This document shows, piece after piece, positions 1-8,643 of a DNA stretch of 64,000 nt; the stretch's first letter is position 1, and each line of letters opens with the position of its first letter. The stretch spans positions 1-64,000 of the forward strand of contig JBAYUD010000004.1 in NCBI GenBank assembly GCA_041675265.1, in the 5' to 3' direction. This stretch comes from Thiovibrio sp041675265. Its GTDB lineage: Bacteria > Desulfobacterota > Desulfobulbia > Desulfobulbales > Desulfurivibrionaceae. The translations under genes and the position numbers were made by a program. Below the pieces are notes generated by a model. The model was given only the letters and a program-made list of their open reading frames with translations, had not been told where the DNA came from and searched no databases.

Positions 1-391
1 GTCGTGGAGAAGATGCGGGGAGTTCGGCGACAGCCCCATCTGTTTGAGGAGGTCGTCCTTGCGCTCTTCGGAAACAATAAAGACATTGTCCCGGCCCAGG
101 ATGATGCCGGCCTGATTTTTTCCCGCCTTGTCGAGGTCCTTGAGGGATTTGTTGAGTGAGGACTTGAGGGAGCTGAAGTTTTTCTTTTTGGCCTTGAGCT
201 CCTCGCCTTGGCAAGGCCCCCAGATTTTCAGGACGATCTCGTCGGTGGGGATGCTGGTGATGGACTGCACGGATTGATCGTCAACGAAATACGACCGGAT
301 AACCCCGGCCAGTTCCGCCTAGGGTTCCCTCTTTCAATTCCAGATTGCCGAGGGTTTCATCGATGCCTTGGAGGGTGATCAGCGAAGGCAT
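1..391 (-). pseudogene. Partial unknown gene, 5' end, with an internal frameshift
   Basis: The gene runs off the left edge. Reading leftward it starts at ATG 389-391 (MPSLITLQGIDE), with a GGAG-like ribosome site a few bases upstream. This frame continues for about 24 codons. Near 319-322 the protein-like sequence moves to the +1 frame (AELAGVIRSYFVDDQS), which then stays open to position 1 and encodes a lysine-rich, hydrophilic stretch ending in GLSPNSPHLLHD. The second frame has a TAG at 319-321 just upstream, so no single frame spans the gene. I do not recognise the family. A genuine frameshift, a sequencing error or recoding would all look like this. Confidence 0.5.
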
Positions 392-464
392 GGGGGCTCC
401 GGGGGTGAGAGTTGGTGGGTAATTGCTTGAAATCGTAAAAAAGCCCGCAAAAAATGCGGTATTC

Positions 465-544
465 CGTCATTCCGGCCAAGGCCGGCATCCAGTATGCTTG
501 GATGGCCGGGAACAGGCTGGACACCGGTTTTTGCCGGGGTGACG
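465..544. repeat. Short dispersed-type palindromic repeat
   Basis: Imperfect inverted ends: CGTCATTCCGGC at 465-476 pairs with GCCGGGGTGACG at 533-544 (10 of 12). The arms resemble the CGTCATTCC/GGAATGACG intergenic repeats found in many proteobacterial genomes. It lies in the 295-base gap before the topoisomerase-like gene. I see nothing else in that gap. Only one copy is in this window. Confidence 0.5.
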
Positions 545-686
545 ACTTCTTCTGCTGTTTATCATAATTGATTGTATAAAGTCGTTGCAGATTATATGCT
601 ATTTTTCGTGAAGGAAAGGGATTTCCTCCACTGTTTTTTTGGGGTCAAGCCCCTTTTGTCGCTGGAAAACCCGAAGGGAGAGTTGC

Positions 687-3368
687 ATGGCAAAGTCCGT
701 AGTTATTGTCGAGGCCGCGGCCAAGGCAAAAGCATTGGAAGAGCAGCTTGGCGGAGAAGTGGAGACCATTCTGGTACAGGCGGCTCCGGCGAAGGCGTCC
801 TATCTCTCCCCCAAGGACCATCTGCGGCGGGAAAGGCCGCATTTTGATTTTGTTGCGGAACCCAAGGAGAAGATGTTTCTGGACAGGCTTCTCGCCTGCC
901 AGGGAAGGGAAATATATCTCGCCCTTGACGGCGACTGGCGCGGGGAGTTCTGGGCCTGGCTGATCAGCGGCTACTGGAACACGGTGGCCCCCGGCAGCAA
1001 ACAGCCTCAAAGACTTGGTTTGACCGGCCTTGCCGGAGAGGCGCTACGGGAATCCTTCCGGCGGGTGGAGCCGGTCAGCGACGAAAAGGGGCCGGCAGCC
1101 TACGTCAAGATGCTGTTCGAGTCCTATCTGGCCCGGCACCTGCAACGCCTTTTGGGGAGTCGTTCCGGGCCCAGTGGTCTGCCGCTGACCTATCCGAGTC
1201 TCACTGTCCTTTTTCTGCTGGCGGAGCGGGAGACGGAGATTCGCATGTACACCCCAATCGCCAAATGGAAGGTGAAGGTCAAGATCAGCAGCGAGGCGGG
1301 GGAGTGCGCCCTGAGTCTGGATGAGGCATACGGCATCACGGATGACGGTTTTTTGCGTAATGAAAAAGAGGTGCATGCCGCCATCAACCTGTTCAACAAA
1401 GAGTCGTTCCAGGTCCGCGAGGTGGCGGGTTCGCCCCTCGTGGTTGCTCCTCCGGAGCCGTATCGTCTCATGGAGCTGCTGCGGGACGGGGTTGCGCAGG
1501 GAGGACTTTCGCCGTTGGCGGCGATGGCCGCGATCCGCAACCTGTACTATGGGGTGCATGTGGATGGCCGCTGCCTGGGGCTGGTCACCGCCTTTCTGCC
1601 TCCGGACATGGAGCAGGAAGTCTTTGGGCTCTTGTTTGGCAAGATCAGGGAGCAGGCTGGGAAAAGACTGGGAGCAGCCTGCCTGGGGCCGGAAATCCGT
1701 CCGGAAAATACCCGGGGGCTGATCCTGCCCACCGAGCCTGCGCTTGGCCCGGAAGCGCTTTCGGGTAAGTTGGGTCCGGCGGAGGACAAGATCTATCGGC
1801 TGGTCTGGGCCAGAGCTCTGGCAAGCCAGATGAAAGAGGCCAAAGGGGAGCTTCTTGCCGTGACGGTTGCGGCCGGGGAAGACTGCCTTTTTCAGGGCAG
1901 CGCCAAGGTTGTGACCGACAAGGGATTTCTCGCCATCTATCCCGGCTGCCAGCAGCATGAGCTTTTGGCGCCCCCATCCCCCCTGGCCGGTGCGCAACCG
2001 GGGCAAACGCTGCGCTGCGTGCAGATCATCCCGGAGAAAAATACCGGAATTCCTCCTGAGTATTACAGCTTTGACGGTCTGGCCGCGGATCTCGCCGATT
2101 TTTCGCTGGAGATCGACCCGATGACCGTGGCCATGCTCCAGCAGATGCTTGACAGTAATTATCTCCGTATGATGCCGGACGGTTCTTTTAGGTGCGCGGA
2201 GAATACCGGCAAGCTTATCAGCGTTATGAACCGGGCTTTCCCGACCATGAAGGGAGTTCATCTTTCCGCCTATCTGGCGCAGACCATCACCGAGGCGGTG
2301 AGCGGGAGAAAACCGCTGGCCGTGGCCTTGCAGCAGTTTGATCAGACCATGATGATGCGGGGCGAGGTGCTGGTGAAGATGGCGGTGCCGGTTGCCGCCC
2401 AGAAACGGGGAATCAGCTCGCGTAGCGTTATCCGGCTGCCGGAAGAAGAGGTAGGCGGCAGAGGAAAGGATTCGCGGGAAGAGGCGCCCCCTGTTCAGGC
2501 GGAAAAGGCGCCGGTGTCCGCGCCCGAGCCTGCGGAAGCGGTTGCGCCTGAACAGCCGCCGGTGGAGAAGGGTCCGGAAGAGGTTGTTGCTCCGGTGGCT
2601 CAGGCGGAAGAGGGTGGTGGTGCAAGCGGCGCAGCAGCAGAGACCGCCGCAAGCCAGGGGGAAGAGGCTCGCCCCGCCGAGGAAGAGGGGCAGGAGCCCA
2701 TCGTGCTGGAGGAGCCTGCGGCGGAGCAGGGTGTTTCTCCGGAGCTTGCCGCGGCCACGGAAAAGATGTTTGCCGAGGCCGAGGCTTCCATGGATGAGTC
2801 GGCGGCAGCGGCTGCACCGGCGGATGTTCCTCCTGCCGCCGGACCGGCGGCGCCGGCAGCGGCCGAGCCCGGGAAACCGTGCCCTGACTGCGGTCGGCCG
2901 TTGTTGTTGAAGGAGGATCGTTTCGGCAAGTACTGGTATTGTTCCGGGCATCCCGAATGCCGGCATTCCGAGTCCTACGAAAAAGACGGCGGGCCGGGAC
3001 TGCTCTGTCCGGTGTGCCGGACCGGCACCGTGGTGACCAAGCATACGCCCACCGGCAAGATTTTTTATGTCTGTCCCGAGCAGGATTGTGAATTCATGGC
3101 CTGGTCCAGGCCCCATTCCATTGCCTGCCAGGTATGCGACTCGCCGTTTCTGGTGGAGAAAAAGACGCTTGACGGCAGACTCTCCCTGCGATGCCCCAGG
3201 GCCGGCTGCACTTTTTCGCGGCCCCTGTCCGGGACCAGCGATGCGGGACAGGAGCCTGTTGCCGGTGCGCCGTTGAAAAAAAAGGTGCTGGTGCGCCGTG
3301 TTGCTCCGGGAAGCGGTGGGAGCGGCGGAGCAACACGAAAGGTTCGGATTGTCAGGAGGAAGACATGA
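687..3368 (+). CDS. Topoisomerase I-like protein, predicted catalytically inactive
   Basis: 893 residues with the overall layout of bacterial TopA. Start ATG 687 is preceded by AAGGGAGAG. The Toprim region begins MAKSVVIVEAAAKAK, matching TopA VIVESPAKAK, and keeps Glu9. The second Toprim motif, normally DxDREGE, reads DGDWRGE at residues 81-87, so one acidic metal ligand is replaced by Arg. The active-site motif ITYMRTDS aligns with VTAFLPPD, putting Ala302 where the DNA-linking tyrosine should be. The GRVQS strand is also lost (YPSLT). Later TopA segments are recognisable (LILPTEP for the HEAIRPT region). An Ala/Glu/Pro linker (about 587-730) leads to three C4 zinc ribbons (about 732-880). 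Family membership is clear. Loss of strand cleavage is inference from the missing residues. It probably binds DNA. Confidence 0.85.
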   Translation: MAKSVVIVEAAAKAKALEEQLGGEVETILVQAAPAKASYLSPKDHLRRERPHFDFVAEPKEKMFLDRLLACQGREIYLALDGDWRGEFWAWLISGYWNTVAPGSKQPQRLGLTGLAGEALRESFRRVEPVSDEKGPAAYVKMLFESYLARHLQRLLGSRSGPSGLPLTYPSLTVLFLLAERETEIRMYTPIAKWKVKVKISSEAGECALSLDEAYGITDDGFLRNEKEVHAAINLFNKESFQVREVAGSPLVVAPPEPYRLMELLRDGVAQGGLSPLAAMAAIRNLYYGVHVDGRCLGLVTAFLPPDMEQEVFGLLFGKIREQAGKRLGAACLGPEIRPENTRGLILPTEPALGPEALSGKLGPAEDKIYRLVWARALASQMKEAKGELLAVTVAAGEDCLFQGSAKVVTDKGFLAIYPGCQQHELLAPPSPLAGAQPGQTLRCVQIIPEKNTGIPPEYYSFDGLAADLADFSLEIDPMTVAMLQQMLDSNYLRMMPDGSFRCAENTGKLISVMNRAFPTMKGVHLSAYLAQTITEAVSGRKPLAVALQQFDQTMMMRGEVLVKMAVPVAAQKRGISSRSVIRLPEEEVGGRGKDSREEAPPVQAEKAPVSAPEPAEAVAPEQPPVEKGPEEVVAPVAQAEEGGGASGAAAETAASQGEEARPAEEEGQEPIVLEEPAAEQGVSPELAAATEKMFAEAEASMDESAAAAAPADVPPAAGPAAPAAAEPGKPCPDCGRPLLLKEDRFGKYWYCSGHPECRHSESYEKDGGPGLLCPVCRTGTVVTKHTPTGKIFYVCPEQDCEFMAWSRPHSIACQVCDSPFLVEKKTLDGRLSLRCPRAGCTFSRPLSGTSDAGQEPVAGAPLKKKVLVRRVAPGSGGSGGATRKVRIVRRKT

Positions 3369-3396
3369 GAAGTGGCAGCTATCCGCTTAAAGCTGT

Positions 3397-3408
3397 CAGC
3401 TTACAGCT
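3397..3408. repeat. Short AGCTTACAGCT-type repeat between convergent genes
   Basis: CAGCTTACAGCT occurs between the stop codons of the topoisomerase-like gene and the phospholipase D-like gene. A longer version of the same motif sits between another convergent gene pair at 52355-52380. It may be a small spacer repeat. No terminator-like T run is attached. Confidence 0.3.
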
Positions 3409-3414
3409 CCAGTC

Positions 3415-3972
3415 TTACTGTAGGATCGTCTCCATGTAGGCCAAGATCTCCTCGGCCAGGGGTGGGTTGTCAAGCAGCAGGGAAAATTCGTGGTTGTGCT
3501 TGAGGGCCGACTGGGTGAGGTTGTGGCTGCCCACCAGGCAGTAGCGGCGGTCGATGACCGCCAGCTTGGCATGGCTGGTCCGTCCTGGGGAGTCGAAAAA
3601 TACCGCGACCCCGCCTTTTCGCAGGGCTTGGGCAGTTTCCTGGTTCGTCCGGTTGAGCGTTGGGTCATGGCTGGAATATTCCAGGATAACCCGCACCGCC
3701 ACCCCCCGTTGTCTGGCAGCCACCAGGGTTCTGACGAGTGCTGCCGGCCGGTTGTCGCCGGCCGGATTTGTTTTGAAAAGAAACATGGCGAGATCAATAC
3801 GCTGGGTAGCGTTGTTGATCAGCGCGGTCAGGGCGTCGTAGTAAGCCGCGTCGGCCAGGGCACGGACTGCGCCGGGTTGGCCGGGCACTTTGGCTTTCGC
3901 CTGGGCGTTGGGGCCCGCAGCCAGCAGGCAGAACAGGAGGATGACCGCCAAGGGGATCGGTCCGGCGGTCAT
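3415..3972 (-). CDS. Secreted phospholipase D-like (single HKD) protein
   Basis: 185 residues from ATG 3970-3972. The N-terminus is a signal peptide (hydrophobic PLAVILLFCLLAAG, then an AQA-type cleavage site), so export is expected. One HxK(x4)D motif is present: H134, K136 and D141 in SHAKLAVID, followed by GSHNLT. This is the layout of small single-motif PLD enzymes such as the Nuc endonucleases, which act as dimers. A GGGGGAGG stretch touches the start codon, closer than usual. An open frame continues upstream, but it would overlap the neighbouring reductase gene and lose the signal peptide. It starts 26 bases after that reductase, so the two may be cotranscribed. Substrate (nucleic acid or phospholipid) cannot be told from sequence. 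Confidence 0.75.
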   Translation of the reverse strand: MTAGPIPLAVILLFCLLAAGPNAQAKAKVPGQPGAVRALADAAYYDALTALINNATQRIDLAMFLFKTNPAGDNRPAALVRTLVAARQRGVAVRVILEYSSHDPTLNRTNQETAQALRKGGVAVFFDSPGRTSHAKLAVIDRRYCLVGSHNLTQSALKHNHEFSLLLDNPPLAEEILAYMETILQ

Positions 3973-3998
3973 CCTCCCCCGTTGGATATTCAAGGATA

Positions 3999-5723
3999 TC
4001 AGTTGGGCCACCAGGCCACGCCCATCCGGCGGATGAGGTTGAAGCCGCCGCCCAGGACCAGATTGTTGGTCAACCCTACATGATCGAGGATGATCTGGAT
4101 CTCGGAAGAACGGGTGCCTGCGTCGCAGATGATGAGCATGGTCTTGTTCTTGGGCAACTCCTGATACCGGTCCCGGATCTCGATGTAGGGGACGGAGAGC
4201 CATTTGTCCTTGCCGTATTTCTCGACAAAGACCCCGGCCTCGTTGGGGTGGCGGAGATCAAGGGCCACCCAGTCCGGTTGGCTGGAAAAATCGTCCATCC
4301 AGCCCAGAAACTCCCTGGTGCTCACATACCGCAGCCGCCCGGCACACAGGTTGTCGGCCACGTTGGCCGTGGCGTTCAGGGCGTCGAGGGCCGTGGCAAA
4401 GGGCGGGGCGTAGGCCATTTCCAGCTGGCTGATGTCGTCGATGGTGCCGCCCTGGCCGATGATCCCGGCGGCGGCGTCGATCCGGGCCAGCACTGCATCG
4501 CTCATGGGGCCGAAGCCCTGGCAGCCGAGGACCTTGCGGGTCTTGGTGTCGAAGATGATCCGCAGCGGAATCACGGTCTGGCTGGGGAAGAAATGGGCCC
4601 GGTCGGACTGGGCCGTGGTCACGGCGGCGGCGGCAAACCCCTCGGCCAAGGCAGCGTCCAGGGAAAGGCCGGTGGCGGCGATGCTGCGCTCGAAGGCCTT
4701 CATGGTGAAGCTGCCGATCCACCCTTTGTACTTGGTGGGGATACCGGCGATGTTGTCGCCGACGATCCTGCCTTCCTTGTTAGCCAGGGAGCCCATGGGG
4801 GCGATGCCCCCCTTGCCGGTGATGCTGTTTTTCACCTCGATGCAATCCCCGGCCGCATAGATGTTCGGGTCCGAGGTTTGCAGCCGCTCGTTGACCACGA
4901 TGTTGCCCATGGGGGAGACGAGCAGTCCGGCCGCCTGGGCCAGCTCGCTTCTTGCCCGGACCCCGACGGCCATCACGACCAGATCCGCCTCCAGGGTCCG
5001 TTTGGGGGTGACCACCCGGCAGACCTTGCCGTCTTTCCCCTCAATGGCCGAAGCCCCCTCGGAGGTGAACACCGTCACCCCGCTTTCCCGAAGATGCGTT
5101 TCCAGCATGCGGGCGAAATCCCAGTCAACCAAGCGGGGCAGAACCTGGGGCATGAACTCCAGAATGGTGGTGTCGATTCCCCACAGATCGGTGAAGGCCT
5201 CGGCCATCTCGATGCCGATGGCGCCGCCGCCGATGACCACCGCCTTGCCTACCTCGCCTCGGGCGATCCGTTCCTTGATGGCAATGGCCTTGTGCAGGTC
5301 GCTGATGGTGAATACCCCGTCAAGCTCCGCGCCGGGGATGGGCAGGACATTGGGGCGGGCGCCGGTGGTGAGCACCAGATTGTCGTAGGGGATGGACTCC
5401 TGGGTGCCGGAGGTAACATCCTCGACAAGCACGAGTTTTTCCTTGCGGTCGATGGACAAGGCAAGGGTGTTGGTCCTGGCCGTGACCCCCTTGGCCTTGA
5501 GAAAAAAGGATTCGTCCCGGGTCATGTGGAAGCTGGTGTTGCGCAGCTCCTTTTCATCGGAGACATCGCCGGAAACATAATAGGGGATGCCGCAGCCGCC
5601 GTAGGAGATCAGGCTGTCCTGGTCGATGATGGTTACCTCGGCGTCGGGCAGGAGGCGTTTCACCCGGCAGGCGGATTTTGGTCCGGCGGCAACCCCGCCG
5701 ATGATCACGATTTTTTTTCCCAT
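3999..5723 (-). CDS. FAD-dependent CoA-disulfide/polysulfide reductase with C-terminal rhodanese domain
   Basis: 574 residues. The N-terminal FAD-binding fingerprint IVIIGGVAAG is followed by the active cysteine C44 in SYGGCGIPYY, as in CoA-disulfide reductases and Npsr-type NADH-dependent persulfide reductases. The NAD(P)H fold shows as VVIGGGAIGIEMAEA, and the second FAD motif as IYAAGDC. A rhodanese domain fills the last 110 or so residues, with catalytic C533 in CDAGTRS. This fusion is known in CoA persulfide/polysulfide reductases, so reduction of CoA-bound or low-molecular-weight persulfides by NADH is likely. The start at 5723 was chosen over an upstream ATG because AAGGAAA precedes it and the FAD motif then lies at the N-terminus. 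It diverges from the DUF302 gene. Confidence 0.85.
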   Translation of the reverse strand: MGKKIVIIGGVAAGPKSACRVKRLLPDAEVTIIDQDSLISYGGCGIPYYVSGDVSDEKELRNTSFHMTRDESFFLKAKGVTARTNTLALSIDRKEKLVLVEDVTSGTQESIPYDNLVLTTGARPNVLPIPGAELDGVFTISDLHKAIAIKERIARGEVGKAVVIGGGAIGIEMAEAFTDLWGIDTTILEFMPQVLPRLVDWDFARMLETHLRESGVTVFTSEGASAIEGKDGKVCRVVTPKRTLEADLVVMAVGVRARSELAQAAGLLVSPMGNIVVNERLQTSDPNIYAAGDCIEVKNSITGKGGIAPMGSLANKEGRIVGDNIAGIPTKYKGWIGSFTMKAFERSIAATGLSLDAALAEGFAAAAVTTAQSDRAHFFPSQTVIPLRIIFDTKTRKVLGCQGFGPMSDAVLARIDAAAGIIGQGGTIDDISQLEMAYAPPFATALDALNATANVADNLCAGRLRYVSTREFLGWMDDFSSQPDWVALDLRHPNEAGVFVEKYGKDKWLSVPYIEIRDRYQELPKNKTMLIICDAGTRSSEIQIILDHVGLTNNLVLGGGFNLIRRMGVAWWPN

Positions 5724-5864
5724 GGTCGTTTCCTTCATTATCATTAACAGGTTGGTCAAGCTGTCTGGTTCCCCGGAGAATGGCGTACCCTATCGCGAAA
5801 GAATCGGGCTGTCAAACGTTTCGGAGTGGCATCTCAATATTTTATTATCTTCTTAAATTACCGC

Positions 5865-5894
5865 TTGACAGAGTTGGTTCGGGCTTTGTATTTT
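5865..5894 (+). promoter_or_regulatory. Candidate sigma-70 promoter for the DUF302-carrier-NifX genes
   Basis: TTGACA at 5865-5870, then an 18-base gap and TATTTT at 5889-5894. It lies in the 235-base divergent region between the reductase gene and the DUF302 gene, about 65 bases before the DUF302 start. The -35 is perfect and the -10 is weak. Confidence 0.4.
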
Positions 5895-5958
5895 TGAGTA
5901 TATGCACAAAACTTTTCGTCCGCCCCTATAAAAAATACAGAGCAAGGAGAACAGAGGA

Positions 5959-6369
5959 ATGAAGCGGGACAATCTTTTTGCAACGGAAACCGGCAAGAGC
6001 AACACGCAGTTTGTCAAGGATTTCGGCTCAGTGGTCAAAAAGTACGGATTTATCATCCACAACGAAGAGAAAATGGCCATGGCCCATTCCTTTGGCAAGC
6101 ATGGCGCCGAGGTTGCCGAGGGGTTTGATCTGCATATGATCCAGATCTGCAAGCCGGAGAAGGCGGCGAAAAGCCTTTCCGCCAACCCCGAGCGGGCGGT
6201 GCTGATGCCCAAGTTCATCATGACCTTCACGCAAAACGGCAAAACCCAGATCCGTTTTTTGAGCTACAGCGCCGACAATATCAGGGCGGTCATCGATGAT
6301 GAACAGTTCCCTGCATCCCTGGCCGAGACCTACAAGAAAATAATTGAGATGATTGAAGAAGCGAAATAG
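5959..6369 (+). CDS. DUF302-family protein
   Basis: 136 residues with a strong ribosome site (AGAGGA) just before ATG 5959. The segments TGKSNTQFVKDFGSVVKKYGF and GAEVAEGFDLHMIQICKPEKA fit the DUF302 fold, a small alpha/beta domain often found beside thiol, sulfur or metal genes in anaerobes. There is no signal peptide or membrane segment. The molecular role is not known. It is the first gene of a rightward set with the ACR3-like carrier (56 bases on) and the NifX-like gene, and it diverges from the persulfide reductase, which suggests a shared sulfur or metal stress function (inference). Confidence 0.7.
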   Translation: MKRDNLFATETGKSNTQFVKDFGSVVKKYGFIIHNEEKMAMAHSFGKHGAEVAEGFDLHMIQICKPEKAAKSLSANPERAVLMPKFIMTFTQNGKTQIRFLSYSADNIRAVIDDEQFPASLAETYKKIIEMIEEAK

Positions 6370-6425
6370 ACTCGGCTGTCGTCGGCAAAGGGGATGTTCG
6401 GGCACAACAAGGAGGGAAGTCTGTT

Positions 6426-7412
6426 ATGTGGAATTTTTTGATCAAGATCAACAAGCGGCTGGTGGTGGTGATCCCGGCCATGATGGCGGCGGGCTACCTG
6501 TTCGGTCTCGGCGCCGCCCCGGCATCCCTGGGCTTTCTCAAGGGACTGATCCTGCCCTTCACCTTCCTCATGGTCTACCCCATGATGGTGACCCTGAACA
6601 TCAAGGCCCTGCAGGAAGGGATCAAGAACGTCGGATTGCAGCTTTCCGCCCAGTGCATCAACTTCGCGGTTGTTCCCTTTGTCGCCTATGGCCTGGGGCT
6701 GGTTTTCTTTCGGGACCAGCCATACATGGCCCTGGGGCTGCTCCTTGCCTCCCTGCTGCCCACCAGCGGCATGACCATCTCCTGGACCGGCTTTGCCAAG
6801 GGCAATCTGGCCGCGGCCGTCAACATGACCGTTATCGGCCTCACCCTGGGCTCGCTGGCCACTCCGTTTTATGTGCAGGGGCTCATGGGCGCCAAGGTGG
6901 ACGTTGATCTGATGCTGGTGGTCAAGCAGATCGTGATCATCGTCTTTCTGCCCATGTTCCTCGGCTATTGCACCCGGCAGGCATTCCTGAAAAAATATGG
7001 CCCGCAGGAATTCAAAAAGACCTGGGCGCCCCGGTTCCCGTCCCTGTCCACGGTGGGGGTGCTGGGCATTGTCTTTGTGGCCATTGCCCTGAAAGCCAAG
7101 GGGATCTCCGAGAACCCGGCCATTTTAAGCGGCATTCTCGTGCCGCTGCTCATCATGTATGGGTTGAATTTCGGCCTGAGCACCGTGATCGGCAGGATGT
7201 TTTTCAAGCGCGGCGACGCCATCGCCCTGGTATACGGCACGGTGATGCGCAACCTGTCCATTGCCCTGGCCATCGCCATCAATGCCTTCGGCGCCAAGGG
7301 CGCGGACGCCGCCCTGGTCATCGCGGTCTCCTATATTATCCAGGTTCAGTCCGCTGCCTGGTATGTGAAGTTCACCGACAGGATATTCGGGCCAGCGCCC
7401 GCTACGGAATAG
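6426..7412 (+). CDS. ACR3/bile-acid-symporter-type membrane carrier
   Basis: 328 residues, almost all hydrophobic, with about ten predicted transmembrane segments. The pattern (PFTFLMVYPMMVTLNIKAL, LLPTSGMTISWTGFAKGN) fits the BART superfamily that contains ACR3 arsenite exporters and sodium/bile-acid symporters. The ribosome site AAGGAGGG precedes ATG 6426. Relatives beside DUF302 genes are often labelled arsenic-resistance proteins, but no arsR or arsC is in this window, so arsenite is only one possibility. Export of a sulfur or thiol compound would also fit the persulfide reductase next door. Confidence 0.7.
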   Translation: MWNFLIKINKRLVVVIPAMMAAGYLFGLGAAPASLGFLKGLILPFTFLMVYPMMVTLNIKALQEGIKNVGLQLSAQCINFAVVPFVAYGLGLVFFRDQPYMALGLLLASLLPTSGMTISWTGFAKGNLAAAVNMTVIGLTLGSLATPFYVQGLMGAKVDVDLMLVVKQIVIIVFLPMFLGYCTRQAFLKKYGPQEFKKTWAPRFPSLSTVGVLGIVFVAIALKAKGISENPAILSGILVPLLIMYGLNFGLSTVIGRMFFKRGDAIALVYGTVMRNLSIALAIAINAFGAKGADAALVIAVSYIIQVQSAAWYVKFTDRIFGPAPATE

Positions 7413-7462
7413 AAGAGCGCACAAAAAAAACAAACCCGTTGCGAAACGGAAGGAGAAATATC

Positions 7463-7867
7463 ATGGGCAAGAAACGGATAGCTGTACCATCAAACAACCC
7501 CGGCGGACTTGAGGGCGGACGTTCCGAGCACTTCGGGCATTGTGACCTGTTCACCCTGGTCGATGTGGAAGACGGCAAGGTTGTCGGGGTGAATACCGTT
7601 GCCAGTGTCGCGCATGGCGCGGGCGGTTGCATGGAGCCGGTGGCCATGCTCAAGGAACATGGCGTGCAGACCATTGTCGTGGCGGGGATGGGGGCAAGGC
7701 CGCTGCAGGGCTTTGCCCAGGTCGGCATCGAGGTCTACTTTGCCGCCCGGCATGCCTTTGAAACGGTGGCCGAGGCTGTGTCCGGCATGCTCGAAAACAA
7801 GTTGATTCTGATGGAGCCCACCCAGGCCTGCCAAGGACACGGCAACTGCCACGGGCAGGGGCACTGA
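7463..7867 (+). CDS. NifX/NifB-type dinitrogenase iron-molybdenum cofactor domain protein
   Basis: 134 residues from ATG 7463 (AAGGAG upstream). It starts MGKKRIAVPSNNPGGLEGGRSEHFGHCDLF, the usual opening of the NifX/MTH1175 family, whose members bind Fe-S or FeMo-cofactor precursors. GAGGCMEPV and GMGARPLQGFAQVGIEVY are also typical. The tail is rich in Cys and His (CQGHGNCHGQGH), a likely metal-binding extension. No nitrogenase genes are present, so this is probably one of the stand-alone members common in anaerobes. Its stop codon is only 2 bases from the stop of the convergent DUF134 gene, a frequent partner of this family. Confidence 0.8.
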   Translation: MGKKRIAVPSNNPGGLEGGRSEHFGHCDLFTLVDVEDGKVVGVNTVASVAHGAGGCMEPVAMLKEHGVQTIVVAGMGARPLQGFAQVGIEVYFAARHAFETVAEAVSGMLENKLILMEPTQACQGHGNCHGQGH

Positions 7868-7869
7868 GT

Positions 7870-8175
7870 TTATCCCTCTGTTTCCGCTTGAAGCGCGGGG
7901 CTGTCCTCGATGATGAGGGCGGCCCCCTCCACCAACGCCTGGGCTACCTTGCGCCGGGCCGCAGTCAGGATTCTCTGCACCGTTCCCCTGGATATCCCCA
8001 TGTGCCGGCCGGCCTGCTCCTGGGTCAACCCCTGTAAGTCGCAGAGCCGCAAGGCTTCCACCTCATCCTGAAGCAGCGGGATGTGCTGCAATTCCGCCAG
8101 GGGGATGCGGGCGGGTTTGAAGGCCTTGCCGCAGAGCCTCCCTTGGCAATGGCGTATTTTTTTTGGTCTTGGCAC
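7870..8175 (-). CDS. DUF134 helix-turn-helix protein
   Basis: 101 residues, starting at GTG 8175 with AAGGAAG upstream. The central segment LTQEQAGRHMGISRGTVQRILTAARRKVAQAL is a sigma-factor region-4-like helix-turn-helix, and the N-terminal RxCG...FKP region matches DUF134. Such proteins are small predicted DNA-binding regulators, often paired with NifX-like genes as here. A role in regulating the neighbouring redox genes is an inference from this pairing. Confidence 0.75.
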   Translation of the reverse strand: MPRPKKIRHCQGRLCGKAFKPARIPLAELQHIPLLQDEVEALRLCDLQGLTQEQAGRHMGISRGTVQRILTAARRKVAQALVEGAALIIEDSPALQAETEG

Positions 8176-8643
8176 AGGCGCTTCCTTGAAGGTAAAGGCT
8201 GTCGTGGCAAAATTTCAGGCGTTGTCCGAAGGACAAGAACGGCTCCTAAACAGTGGCTTTACTGTACAGGAAAAAAAGGGGGAGATAAACCCCTTCGTGT
8301 GATTGTCGAGTCATGGGAGAAAATACGGACAAGAGGAGAGGCCGACGTCGTTGTGCCGCATCCGGAAATCAGCCCGGCAAGGCCCGTGTGCCGAGGGAAA
8401 AGAACGGACAGGCGCGGGGATGAAAACACCGGGGAAAACATATCATTTTTTATTGACAAAGAGTGCGGCACTGGCTATGGTCCTCTGACTGAATGAATCA
8501 CTGTTCACAATTTGTCTGTAGTTACAATCGCCCCCTGCCTCGAAAGCCCTCTCAGTGCTGCGAGTGGGAACTAACGGCGTGGGGCGAACTGTTTATTTAT
8601 TGGAAACCTATATTAAATTACCTTAGTAAGGGAGGAATCGACA
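8176..8643. other. Noncoding region upstream of dsrA
   Basis: 468 bases without a convincing gene. Short open frames here lack ribosome sites and protein-like composition. It holds one copy of the 13-mer ACGGCTCCTAAAC (8239-8251), the dsr promoter (8453-8481) and a leader of about 155 bases. I saw no known riboswitch in the leader. Confidence 0.6.
8453..8481 (+). promoter_or_regulatory. Promoter of dsrABD
   Basis: TTGACA at 8453-8458, a 17-base spacer, then TATGGT at 8476-8481: a near-consensus sigma-70 promoter on the dsr strand. Transcription would begin near 8488, giving a 5' leader of about 155 bases. The 15-mer TTTTTTATTGACAAA (8446-8460) that contains the -35 is repeated exactly at the ferredoxin gene (17341-17355). 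Confidence 0.65.

Noticed and set aside
8083..8496. Open frames upstream of dsrA
   Set aside because: No ribosome sites, basic low-complexity translation, and overlap with the dsr promoter.
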